Assembly (NCBI RefSeq): GCF_018617875.1
Contig: NZ_JACSKZ010000002.1
Coordinates: 1-64,000 of the forward strand
Direction: 5' to 3'
Source: Exiguobacterium algae
Lineage (GTDB): Bacteria; Bacillota; Bacilli; Exiguobacteriales; Exiguobacteriaceae
Length of the DNA: 64,000 nucleotides
Within the stretch, counting starts at the first letter, position 1, and each line of letters opens with the position of its first letter. The notes beneath the pieces were generated by a model. The model was given only the letters and a program-made list of their open reading frames with translations. It was not told where the DNA came from and did no database searches. The translations under genes and the position numbers were made by a program. Of the stretch, positions 35,272-44,536 are shown piece after piece.

Positions 35272-36453
35272 TTACAATTCTTCGTGGACGCGTGCCCATT
35301 TCTCAAAGCGTGCATCCAGCAAGTCAATCAAATGGAGCATCCATGCCTCTGTTGTCATCGGTAACACACTTGAACCCCATTCCCGTTTCCCATGGTGGGA
35401 CAAAATCATATGCCAGATTCGATGGTGCACATCAAGCGGTAACACGATGCCTGAAGCCCGCTGACTCTGTTCAAATAACAATCCGCCATACGGCATATGG
35501 CCGATGAGCGTGCCCATCGGGTTAATTGAAATCCCGGTTGTCTCACTCGTCCCTTCAACCGCAAACAATTTTTCAAATCGTTTCGGGGAAGATAAGAGAT
35601 GGCTATACTCGTACAACTTCCCGATATCATGGTACAGAATTCCGAGAGCGAGCTCGTTCCAGTTCAATGGCTCTTTTTTCTCGGCGATGGCTTCACAGGC
35701 AGCATAGAGTGATTCAAAAGTTCCTTTATACGCTTGCTCTATTTTCACTCCGTTCATCGTATTCCAAACGTCTACTTTGTGCAACTGCTCGGCTTCTTTG
35801 ATGATTCGAAACACGGTCGCCAAATAGTCGTCCTGCTCTTGGATCCGGTAGCCGAGTCGTAACATGCATACCGTATGCTTCAATAAGCCGCCCACATAAT
35901 TATGGTGATGATACAAGGCGGCGGGGGATAGTACAAAATCGTCCCAAACCGATTCAAGGAGTGACATGGCGATCTGTCTATAATCAGGTGATAACGTTTC
36001 AAGTATACGAAACAGTTCCTCTGCAAATTGCTCTATAGTCTCTTCACCCGGTAATCCTGGGAGAAGAGAGATTGCTTCGTCTCTTGAAATCGGCTGAACC
36101 CGATCAATGGTGATGGATTTTGCGCCATCCGGTTTTGGATAGACATCGATCTTTCCAGACAGTTCGATGACCCCTGACTCATAGATTGAAAGCAAATCAT
36201 CTTCTTTACCTCGCAGCCAATGCTTGGCTCGCATCATTCCGTTCGATGTCGTCACAGTCAATTGGAGCCATCTCGCTCCACTTTTGCTTTCTTTCACCTC
36301 GACCGAGCTGACGAGTGCTTTTGTTTGAATTGGCGTCCCGTCTGACAGCTGGTCTAATCGCTCGGACGATTTATTCACATTCGGAATATGGAACTTACTG
36401 CGATCGAGTTGTCCGCCTGTGAGCGGCTCGACCTGTTGATAATACTTCATCAT
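35272..36453 (-). CDS. OB-fold/HD-domain 3'-5' exoribonuclease, YhaM-like
   Basis: 393 residues. The N-terminal part (about 45-125) is an OB-type nucleic-acid-binding fold (ALVSSVEVKESKSGARWLQL, IELSGKIDVYP). The HD phosphohydrolase domain follows with HHHNYVGGLLKHT, YHDIGKLYEY and HHGKREWGS as metal ligands. YhaM of B. subtilis is about 314 residues; this is longer by roughly 80, mainly in the linker and between HD motifs. YhaM degrades RNA from the 3' end. First gene of the operon, start after AGGAGGGATT. Confidence 0.8.
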   Translation of the reverse strand: MMKYYQQVEPLTGGQLDRSKFHIPNVNKSSERLDQLSDGTPIQTKALVSSVEVKESKSGARWLQLTVTTSNGMMRAKHWLRGKEDDLLSIYESGVIELSGKIDVYPKPDGAKSITIDRVQPISRDEAISLLPGLPGEETIEQFAEELFRILETLSPDYRQIAMSLLESVWDDFVLSPAALYHHHNYVGGLLKHTVCMLRLGYRIQEQDDYLATVFRIIKEAEQLHKVDVWNTMNGVKIEQAYKGTFESLYAACEAIAEKKEPLNWNELALGILYHDIGKLYEYSHLLSSPKRFEKLFAVEGTSETTGISINPMGTLIGHMPYGGLLFEQSQRASGIVLPLDVHHRIWHMILSHHGKREWGSSVLPMTTEAWMLHLIDLLDARFEKWARVHEEL

Positions 36454-36536
36454 AATCCCTCCTAACGTCTCTTCGTCATTGTATCGTTTTTTTCAAGGTG
36501 AGGCGAACATACTTTCTATATAGGTATCAAAATCTA

Positions 36537-36565
36537 TTGAAAGCGCTTACTATTATTGGTACGAT
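36537..36565 (+). promoter_or_regulatory. Promoter with exact cre site for the unknown gene at 36596
   Basis: -35 TTGAAA (36537-36542), 17 bp, -10 TACGAT (36560-36565). TGAAAGCGCTTACT (36538-36551) fits the cre consensus at every position and covers the -35, so CcpA should repress this gene on glucose. Confidence 0.7.
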
Positions 36566-36595
36566 GAACTCAGGAAGTGAAAAGGGGGAACTCAC

Positions 36596-37108
36596 ATGAT
36601 TTCATTAATCGACACCTATGAACGTTTCATCGCCTCGGGGGAAGCGACACGTTATGCGCAAGACCAAAAAACGATTGAACATATTTTAAATGAGGCGAGC
36701 TGCCCGGTTACGAAATCCGACTTGGAGCAATCGCTCCTCGTCCATACTGGCAATCCATATGCGAAAGACGATTTGTTAGATGAAATCGTTCAGCACGAGA
36801 TGAAGGGGGCGATGGCTGCCCTAGAACTTGCTGGCTATCCGATTCAAACACCACTTGCAAAGGCGGTCGTCCTCTCAGCGTTCGCACGGACGAACCGATT
36901 GAATATTGATAAACTGAAAGAACTTAGCCATGCCGACCTTCTCGTCCGTATCCAATCAGCGGACCGCGCTTGGAAACGTACGTATACCCTTTTACACCGT
37001 TCTTCCCCTGCCCATATTTGTGGGCAGATGGATTCTTTACTCGGTGGGTGTGCGATCCGTCGCGTACTCGAAGCGATTGACCATCCGAATACATCAAAAA
37101 CTGCATAA
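36596..37108 (+). CDS. Protein of unknown function, CcpA-controlled
   Basis: 170 residues, soluble, mostly helical by its heptad-like pattern, with no signal peptide or membrane segment. I recognise no family. There are three cysteines, in ASCPVTKS, HICGQM and GGCAIRR. The start follows AAAAGGGGGAACTCAC. It stands alone between a cre-bearing promoter and a shared terminator, convergent with hfq. Cre control suggests a role under carbon limitation; nothing more can be read. Confidence 0.75.
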   Translation: MISLIDTYERFIASGEATRYAQDQKTIEHILNEASCPVTKSDLEQSLLVHTGNPYAKDDLLDEIVQHEMKGAMAALELAGYPIQTPLAKAVVLSAFARTNRLNIDKLKELSHADLLVRIQSADRAWKRTYTLLHRSSPAHICGQMDSLLGGCAIRRVLEAIDHPNTSKTA

Positions 37109-37142
37109 AAAAAAGAGCGGTCCCCGGGCCGCTCTTTTTTTA
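37106..37142. terminator. Bidirectional terminator between the unknown gene and hfq
   Basis: AAAGAGCGG...CCGCTCTTT stem with A and T runs on both sides, serving both convergent genes. Confidence 0.9.
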
Positions 37143-37145
37143 TAC

Positions 37146-37397
37146 TTATGATCCTTCTGTCACTTCTACAACATCTGGCTCGTAGAGTGTCACGTTACGT
37201 GCTGGAGAAAAAGTTGAAATCGCGTGTTTATAGATCAGTTGCTGTCGGCCTTCTGACTCGACAATCACCGTGAAGTTGTCAAATGACTTGATTACTCCAC
37301 GGATTTGAAACCCGCTCACTAAGAAGACGGTTGTCGGCACCATTTCTTTACGAAGTTGATTCAAAAAATGATCTTGAATGTTGTAGCTTGCTTTCAT
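37146..37397 (-). CDS. hfq: RNA chaperone Hfq
   Basis: 83 residues. The Sm1 motif ([20 protein letters not shown]) and Sm2 motif ([10 protein letters not shown]) are both clear, with the proximal-face YKH. It forms a hexamer that binds small RNAs and U-rich mRNA ends. Follows miaA by 27 bases on the same strand, the common Bacillus order. Confidence 0.96.
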   Translation of the reverse strand: MKASYNIQDHFLNQLRKEMVPTTVFLVSGFQIRGVIKSFDNFTVIVESEGRQQLIYKHAISTFSPARNVTLYEPDVVEVTEGS

Positions 37398-37424
37398 GCT
37401 GGATTCCCCCTAGTCTTTATCTCT

Positions 37425-38369
37425 TTAAAATAATCGGAATTTTCGAAAAAACCCCTCAACTTCATCATAAATACTTTTATACGATAGTTCAAATGGTTTA
37501 TTTCCCATATCGACCCAAATTCCATCAAATTGATGCCGGAACCACGTCAATTGACGCTTCGCAAACTGCCTCGTATGCTGTTTTAACGTCTCGGTCGCCT
37601 GCTCTTTCGAAATTCTGCCTTCGATATATGGGACAATCTCTTTATAGCCGATTGCACGCATGGATTGGGCATCCCGGTATCCTGATTGGACGAGACGATT
37701 CACTTCATCTACAAGACCTGCCTCCATCATGAGATCGACACGGTGATTGATGCGTTCATATAACATCTCTCGATCGGCATGGAGAACAAACAGTTTATAG
37801 TCGTAATGTTCGGACGGGGTACTATCTGTCGTCTGTGAATCTCCGTTAAGAGCCACTTCAAGGGCTCGAATCACGCGTCGAACATTGTTCGGGTGAATCG
37901 ATTCCGCACGTTTTGGGTCGAGAGACTGAAGACGCGCATGTAGCGCTTCTTTCCCATTCAGCTCCGCCTCTTGTTCGAGACGCGCTCGCAGTTCTAAATC
38001 GACAGGTCGCTCGACAAATTCATAGTCGTATAAAATCGAGCGGATATATAATCCGGTTCCTCCGACGAGAATCGGTAGTTTGCCACGGGAATAGATCTCA
38101 TCGATTGCTTCACGTGCTAACTTTTGGAATTTGGCGACACTCATTTCTTCATCCGGTTCACAAATATCAATCAAGTGATGGGGAATTCCTTCCGCTTCTT
38201 CTTCCGTCACTTTTGCTGACCCGATATCCATTCCACGGTACACTTGGACCGAATCGCCTGATACGATTTCTCCATTGAACGCTTTTGCAAGTTCAATTCC
38301 GGTTTTTGTCTTCCCGACAGCAGTCGGTCCGACGATGACAATGACTGGCGTCTTGTTCATCGCTTTCAC
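37425..38369 (-). CDS. miaA: tRNA dimethylallyltransferase
   Basis: 314 residues. The P-loop is VGPTAVGKTKTG and the substrate-binding part GEIVSGDSVQVYRGMDIGSAK with the catalytic aspartate. The C-terminal half carries QLTWFRHQFD. It adds the isopentenyl group to A37 of tRNAs reading U-starting codons. Upstream of hfq as in Bacillus, but mutS-mutL lie about 18 kb away instead of adjacent. Confidence 0.96.
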   Translation of the reverse strand: MKAMNKTPVIVIVGPTAVGKTKTGIELAKAFNGEIVSGDSVQVYRGMDIGSAKVTEEEAEGIPHHLIDICEPDEEMSVAKFQKLAREAIDEIYSRGKLPILVGGTGLYIRSILYDYEFVERPVDLELRARLEQEAELNGKEALHARLQSLDPKRAESIHPNNVRRVIRALEVALNGDSQTTDSTPSEHYDYKLFVLHADREMLYERINHRVDLMMEAGLVDEVNRLVQSGYRDAQSMRAIGYKEIVPYIEGRISKEQATETLKQHTRQFAKRQLTWFRHQFDGIWVDMGNKPFELSYKSIYDEVEGFFRKFRLF

Positions 38370-38377
38370 TCCTCAAC

Positions 38378-38406
38378 TAAAAAACCGTCCCATACAGGCG
38401 ACGGTT
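38378..38406 (-). terminator. Terminator of the 31-codon ORF
   Basis: AACCGTC/GACGGTT stem followed by TTTTTTAG on the minus strand, starting 3 bases after the small ORF's stop codon. It separates that ORF from miaA. Confidence 0.8.
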
Positions 38407-38408
38407 CA

Positions 38409-38504
38409 TCAAATTCTTCTCTTTATATTATCATCAAATACAATGGCAAACAGCATCCAAACACATAAAAGTAATCCCAATAATAAAACAAGACCGTCAC
38501 TCAT
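38409..38504 (-). CDS. Small hydrophobic protein, 31 codons
   Basis: An ORF starting MSDGLVLLLGLLLCVWM, with one hydrophobic helix (about residues 5-23) followed by DDNIKRRI, a charged end. AAAGGAGGCG lies 6-8 bases before the ATG, one of the strongest ribosome sites in the window, and a terminator follows at once. It therefore looks like a complete one-gene transcript for a small membrane protein. No homologue is recognised and its job is unknown. Confidence 0.65.
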   Translation of the reverse strand: MSDGLVLLLGLLLCVWMLFAIVFDDNIKRRI

Positions 38505-38564
38505 CTGCTTTCGCCTCCTTTTTCTACTCCATTCCCACTTTTCACATTTTAGACACAATATATC

Positions 38565-38597
38565 CAAAAAAATAACACGCCCTAATTAGAGCGTGTA
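38565..38597 (-). terminator. Terminator of the AmiS/UreI gene
   Basis: ACACGC/GCGTGT arms with further CTAATTAG pairing, then seven T on the minus strand. Confidence 0.8.
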
Positions 38598-38601
38598 AGA
38601 A

Positions 38602-39198
38602 TCAGGCGACTTCAACGGATGGTTTATGTCGTTTGATCGAGACAAGGAAATAAAGTACTGCCGTACCTGCAGCTGCCCACCAAATCATTTGATAAAGCGG
38701 TGTCATCATACCTGCCATTCCGAAAAGAGCTGGTACAATCAAAGTCAACCATGACAATGTGAGGGCCACACGAGCTGTATACGCTTCATTCGGTCGCCCA
38801 AGACCCATACCGAAGAAAAATAACGCCCATAAGAGTGACCACAACAACCATGTGAAGGCTCCCATCACATCACCTTGAGTGAGTGACACGAAACCATAAA
38901 AAGCGGCCGATATCGAAACAAACAACGAAAACCAGCCTACACCGCGCCCGTCCAAATTAAAGATGAACGTGATGCCAACATATAAATAAGTGAAAGCGAA
39001 CAGATAAATACTTGCATAGCCGAACTGTTCACCCGGACTCGCTCCGATTACAAGCCAAGTGGCAATGAACGTTTGCAATAACCCCGTAAACAGGCTAAAT
39101 ACGCCCGCACTTTTCACTTCTACTTTCCCTAGTAAGACGAGGCTGTTCAAAAACAACGCCACGCCGCCGAATAACAAACTTACGTTACCCACACTCAT
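38602..39198 (-). CDS. AmiS/UreI family channel
   Basis: 198 residues with six predicted membrane helices. The N-terminal VSLLFGGVALFLNSLVLLGKV and central YLFAFTYLYVGITFIFNLDG are typical of AmiS/UreI proteins, which pass urea or short amides. No urease or amidase gene is in the window. Start after AAAGGGGTA. A vegetative promoter is visible upstream. Confidence 0.85.
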   Translation of the reverse strand: MSVGNVSLLFGGVALFLNSLVLLGKVEVKSAGVFSLFTGLLQTFIATWLVIGASPGEQFGYASIYLFAFTYLYVGITFIFNLDGRGVGWFSLFVSISAAFYGFVSLTQGDVMGAFTWLLWSLLWALFFFGMGLGRPNEAYTARVALTLSWLTLIVPALFGMAGMMTPLYQMIWWAAAGTAVLYFLVSIKRHKPSVEVA

Positions 39199-39239
39199 TA
39201 CCCCTTTGTACAGATGTCTGACGTCTTATTTACTCTTCC

Positions 39240-39268
39240 ACTTTAGCTTGCATTCGGTTTCATTGCAA
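39240..39268 (-). promoter_or_regulatory. Promoter of the AmiS/UreI gene
   Basis: On the minus strand TTGCAA (39263-39268), 17-bp spacer, TAAAGT (39240-39245), 42 bases before the start. Confidence 0.5.
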
Positions 39269-39303
39269 TAGACTTTTCATCTGTTCATGAAGTTGACACG
39301 AAC

Positions 39304-39332
39304 AAAAAATCCCTCTTCATGAGAAGAGGGAT
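39304..39332 (-). terminator. Terminator of the M4 protease gene
   Basis: Perfect ATCCCTCTTC/GAAGAGGGAT stem with ATGA loop, then TTTTTTG on the minus strand. Confidence 0.9.
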
Positions 39333-39342
39333 CGGGCGATTC

Positions 39343-40902
<1,560 letters not shown>

Positions 40903-41011
40903 TTACAGATTTTTTCTAAATTGAGGTATCCAACTTTTTAATTATTTTGACAATTCTAAATATTGGGTCATTTGTACCAATCCAAAAGTTTCATAGCCCT
41001 TTTCACCGTAA

Positions 41012-41041
41012 GAAAAAAGTGTCATCGGTTAGGATGACACT
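41012..41041 (-). terminator. Terminator of the ABC transporter pair at 41050-42964
   Basis: AGTGTCATC/GATGACACT stem with GGTTAG loop, then TTTTTTC on the minus strand. Confidence 0.9.
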
Positions 41042-41049
41042 GACAATAA

Positions 41050-42048
41050 TTAGTACACATCTTTCTGTGTGAAATGATAAAACGCATAAGCCAATGCAGC
41101 GATGGACCAAACAAAAATCACAATTAGTGAAAACGGTAAGGTCATGCCTTCGATTGGCGGCGCTTGTCCTTCTAAATACGTATGAAGCCCGAAGTTCACG
41201 TTGACCAAGTATTTCGAGCTGTCCCAGTTTGAGCCGAGCGATGTAAGCAGCGGACCCGAAATCAGAATGGCCATCATAATCCCAATTCCAGTCGCCGTGT
41301 TTTTGACGATGACTGAGATCATCAAAGCAAGTGTCCCGACGGCTGCGACGACAAGCCACGACAATCCGATCGACATGAGTAAATATTGCCACATCGGAAG
41401 TGTGTGAACGAAGTCCGTCGAAAAGGTTCCTGTTGAGGAAGCCTGGAATCCTGTTAAAATCGGAGCGGTCCAACCATCCCATCCAAGCACAATGCCCGAG
41501 ATCGCGTAACTGATCAAAGCTGTCACAAACATCAAAATAGATGTATAGAGTAACGTTGTCATCCATTTCGCCAACAGAATTTTGTACCGCCTTACAGGTC
41601 TGGAGAGTAACGTCTTGATTGTTCCGTCATTATGTTCCCCACTCACGATATCGGCCATCAGCACAATAATGAACAAGGGGAGAACGAGAGTCGTACCTTG
41701 CGAGAAGAACACCCGCATAAATGTAGGGGCACCCGGATAGTTCGGGTTGATGTCGTTATCGAGATAGTATTGATTTTGCTTCACCCGAAACTCTAAAATT
41801 TGGCGGAATTCATCTTGAACGTTCGCCGAGGCGAGACGGTTTTGTGTATCGATGATTTCTTGTTGCAGATCGACCCTCCAGTCAATCGTCCCCTGCTCTT
41901 CCCGCTGTTTTTCAATCTGACGATAGTTCGCATAAGTGAACATGGAGACGAGGATAATCAATATGATGGAAACGACAAGCAAACGACGTTTTCTGTGGAT
42001 TTTTAATACTTCATTCCGAATGAGGCCAAGTAGAGACGGATTAGACAA
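41050..42048 (-). CDS. ABC transporter permease
   Basis: 332 residues. The first helix is preceded by HRKRRLLVVS, then a large extracytoplasmic loop (about 50-115), then five further helices. SGEHNDGTIKTLLSRPVRRY is the coupling motif of ABC-2 permeases (YtrC/EcsB-like, NatB-like). Translation starts at TTG 42048 after GGAGGAGATCATA and overlaps the ATPase gene by 8 bases. Substrate unknown. Confidence 0.88.
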   Translation of the reverse strand: MSNPSLLGLIRNEVLKIHRKRRLLVVSIILIILVSMFTYANYRQIEKQREEQGTIDWRVDLQQEIIDTQNRLASANVQDEFRQILEFRVKQNQYYLDNDINPNYPGAPTFMRVFFSQGTTLVLPLFIIVLMADIVSGEHNDGTIKTLLSRPVRRYKILLAKWMTTLLYTSILMFVTALISYAISGIVLGWDGWTAPILTGFQASSTGTFSTDFVHTLPMWQYLLMSIGLSWLVVAAVGTLALMISVIVKNTATGIGIMMAILISGPLLTSLGSNWDSSKYLVNVNFGLHTYLEGQAPPIEGMTLPFSLIVIFVWSIAALAYAFYHFTQKDVY

Positions 42049-42964
42049 TATGATCTCCTCCCGTCAACGTGATAAAGAGATCTTCTAACGTCTGAACACG
42101 GCGTTCAAGTCCGTATACATCCACGTCTTTTTCCAATAAGTATCGATTCAATTTTGCGGTTTCCTCTACGTTCATCGAAATCCGAATCGTCCGCTCATCG
42201 ACGACTTCTGCGTGCTCAATCTCTTCGTATCCTTGAATGATCGGAAGAACCTCGAAGCTATCCCGAACATGTAAATCCACCGTCGATGCCAGTTCATCAA
42301 TCAAGTCACGCACTGTGCCGACTTTAACCAATTTCCCACGAGACATGATGGCGACCCGGTCAGCGAGCAGTTCGATTTCGGCCAAGATATGGCTCGATAC
42401 AAGAACACTGAGGCCAGTCTCCTCCACGAGACGGCGAATAAAGAGGCGTAAATCACGAATACCCATTGGATCGAGTCCATTTGTCGGCTCATCGAGAATC
42501 AATACGCGCGGATTATTCAATAAAGCCTGGGCAATTCCTAAACGCTGTCGCATCCCTAAAGAATACGTTTTGACCTTGTCATCGATCCGTGCCGTCAAAT
42601 CTACAAGATCAATCACTTCTTGAATCCTTGCTTCATCCACATTCGGCAGCATTCGGGCAAATACTTCTAAATTCTCACGCCCGCTCAAATATTTGTATAG
42701 TTCGGGGTTTTCCACGATGGCTCCGATTTGGTTCATCGCCTGTACAAATTGACCGTCGACCCGGTAGCCGCAAATGGATACATTTCCTTTTGTCGGCTTG
42801 ATCAGGCCAACGATCATCCGGATCGTTGTCGTCTTGCCTGCCCCGTTTGGTCCAAGAAAACCGAATACTTCTCCAGGAAACACATCTAATGAAATGTCAT
42901 CAATAATCGTTTTTTTACCAATCACTTTCGTCAACTGGTTCAGTTTTAACGTTGGTTGCATCAT
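42041..42964 (-). CDS. ABC transporter ATP-binding protein
   Basis: 307 residues. Walker A GPNGAGKTT, signature YSLGMRQRLGIAQAL, Walker B VLILDEPTNGLDP and the H-loop VSSHI are intact. The C-terminal 75 residues (after about 225) form the accessory domain seen in BcrA-type exporter ATPases. GAGAGGTG precedes two ATGs; the second (42961) is better spaced. It drives the permease encoded next. Confidence 0.93.
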   Translation of the reverse strand: MMQPTLKLNQLTKVIGKKTIIDDISLDVFPGEVFGFLGPNGAGKTTTIRMIVGLIKPTKGNVSICGYRVDGQFVQAMNQIGAIVENPELYKYLSGRENLEVFARMLPNVDEARIQEVIDLVDLTARIDDKVKTYSLGMRQRLGIAQALLNNPRVLILDEPTNGLDPMGIRDLRLFIRRLVEETGLSVLVSSHILAEIELLADRVAIMSRGKLVKVGTVRDLIDELASTVDLHVRDSFEVLPIIQGYEEIEHAEVVDERTIRISMNVEETAKLNRYLLEKDVDVYGLERRVQTLEDLFITLTGGDHIV

Positions 42965-43080
42965 CTCACCTCTCTCTTTATTCTATCTGACTCCTCCCAT
43001 TCTGTCCTATTCGAACATTCACATAGGGCACACTGATTCATTTTTGATATGATTAGAAATATAGAAAGTGAGGTCATCCC

Positions 43081-43830
43081 ATGAAGAATGGTAAATGGTA
43101 CGCGTTTTTAACGGTTTCACTCGTATTGACCGGCACAGCACTTTTTGGCCTGTGGATGGGTTATCAAGATATCGTCGACCCGCCTGAACGAACACTGTCC
43201 GTTCAAGAATCCGATCGACCTGAAGCAGATGGGGAGGTCTATGTAGCGTTAGGTGATTCATTGACTCGCGGTGTCGGGTCCTCTTCCGGCGCTGGTTATG
43301 TCCAGCCTGTGGGTGAGGAATTGAAGGACGAAGGAATCCGTACTCAAAATCTGGCCGTGTCCGGGGCACGAACTGAGGATTTACTCGCTCAACTTGAACA
43401 ACCTGAAGTACGGCGGACAATTGAAAACGCCCGGTATATCACGCTCACAATCGGCGCGAACGATTTATTCAATCGCGGAGAAAACGTCGATGAATTTGAA
43501 AACATCGACATCCGACAAGTCATCCAGGATGCTGAATCAAACTTGAATACCGTCTTCTCAGAAATCCGTTCATTAAACGACTCTGCAGAAATCATTTATA
43601 TCGGGTTATACAATCCGTTCCAAAATGACGAGAATGGTCAGGCTTTTAACCAAGTCATCCATGATTGGAACGCGAAAGCCAATCAACTCGCGAACTCCTA
43701 TGCGATTGATGTGATCGATCCGTTCGCCTATGTCCAGGATTTATCACGCGACCTGTCGTCCGATCAATTTCACCCGAGCGACCGTACTTACGAAAAAGTA
43801 GCGGACGACGTCTTGTTCGTCTTTGAATGA
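43081..43830 (+). CDS. SGNH/GDSL hydrolase, membrane-anchored
   Basis: 249 residues. One N-terminal helix (WYAFLTVSLVLTGTALFGLWM) serves as anchor or signal. Block I is VYVALGDSLTRGVG with the serine. Block II/III includes ITLTIGANDLFN, and block V DQFHPSDRTYEKVA has the Asp-His pair. It is like B. subtilis YpmR, an extracytoplasmic lipase/esterase of unknown substrate. Start after GTGAGGTCATCCC. Confidence 0.9.
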   Translation: MKNGKWYAFLTVSLVLTGTALFGLWMGYQDIVDPPERTLSVQESDRPEADGEVYVALGDSLTRGVGSSSGAGYVQPVGEELKDEGIRTQNLAVSGARTEDLLAQLEQPEVRRTIENARYITLTIGANDLFNRGENVDEFENIDIRQVIQDAESNLNTVFSEIRSLNDSAEIIYIGLYNPFQNDENGQAFNQVIHDWNAKANQLANSYAIDVIDPFAYVQDLSRDLSSDQFHPSDRTYEKVADDVLFVFE

Positions 43831-43872
43831 AAGACATGTCCTCGTTACAAATCGAGGACATGTCTTATTTTT
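43831..43872 (+). terminator. Terminator of the SGNH hydrolase gene
   Basis: AAGACATGTCCTCG/CGAGGACATGTCTT stem, then ATTTTTC on the plus strand. Confidence 0.9.
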
Positions 43873-44536
43873 CATATCGGACAAACCATTGGTCATCTTT
43901 TCTGAATACCCCTGAACCGTGCCAACCATCTTGAAGTAACATCTCTTGACGCTTTCGATCCTGCATCATCACGTCAATCATGTCTGATGGCTCAGACCAC
44001 AGACGATGAAACGGTTTATAGAAGATATAGCGTAGCTTCCCTCCATATTTTTCTTTCAATGCCCCGATCCGAAGTCCAAGAGCGAATTTATCCTTCATAC
44101 TCGGGATGTTGAACGGTGCGACTGTTGCACAGACGACATCGAACCGGTCATCAGACTCGAATTGCTCCATCAACAGTTTCCCCAAATGTGTCTGCAAACC
44201 GTAACCCCGGAAGTTCGGATGCACGTTTGTCACTTCTTGATAAAGGACGCGTTCAAGTAAAGACGTCGGCCAGCCGATATCTCGCCCTAAATGTTCGTCG
44301 TCAATCGGTGGAATAAGCATGGCTCTGAATGCGATGAGTCGACCTTCAGACTTAGCCCCGATCAGCGTCTGATCCGTCAACAGTTTCGTGAACTCTTCGA
44401 TGGATAAAGATTGATAATGATCCGGGTCAGCCAGTGCTTGGATCACAGCTTCCTGAACCGACAACAGTTCTGGTAAATCAGATAAAGTCAGCACTTGCAC
44501 TTGAAGCGAAAGATCTTTGATCTCACCTTGCCACAT
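43865..44536 (-). CDS. GNAT-like acyltransferase of the racemase cluster
   Basis: About 223 residues from ATG 44536, nine bases after GGAG; a TTG at 44551 is the alternative. GNAT features: strand LYQEVTNVHPNFRGYG followed by helix LQTHLGKLLMEQF, the acetyl-CoA loop in a relaxed form. The N-terminal helices (SDLPELLSVQEAVIQAL) are typical. It overlaps the enolase-superfamily gene by 14 bases, so the two are coupled. GNAT proteins next to N-succinylamino acid racemases act as D-amino acid N-succinyltransferases in Geobacillus; a similar role is an inference here. Confidence 0.75.
   Translation of the reverse strand: MWQGEIKDLSLQVQVLTLSDLPELLSVQEAVIQALADPDHYQSLSIEEFTKLLTDQTLIGAKSEGRLIAFRAMLIPPIDDEHLGRDIGWPTSLLERVLYQEVTNVHPNFRGYGLQTHLGKLLMEQFESDDRFDVVCATVAPFNIPSMKDKFALGLRIGALKEKYGGKLRYIFYKPFHRLWSEPSDMIDVMMQDRKRQEMLLQDGWHGSGVFRKDDQWFVRYEK

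Noticed and set aside
43019-43420. 133-codon minus-strand ORF over the SGNH hydrolase gene
   Set aside because: It is a shadow frame of a gene with clear catalytic motifs and has no ribosome binding site or recognisable domain.
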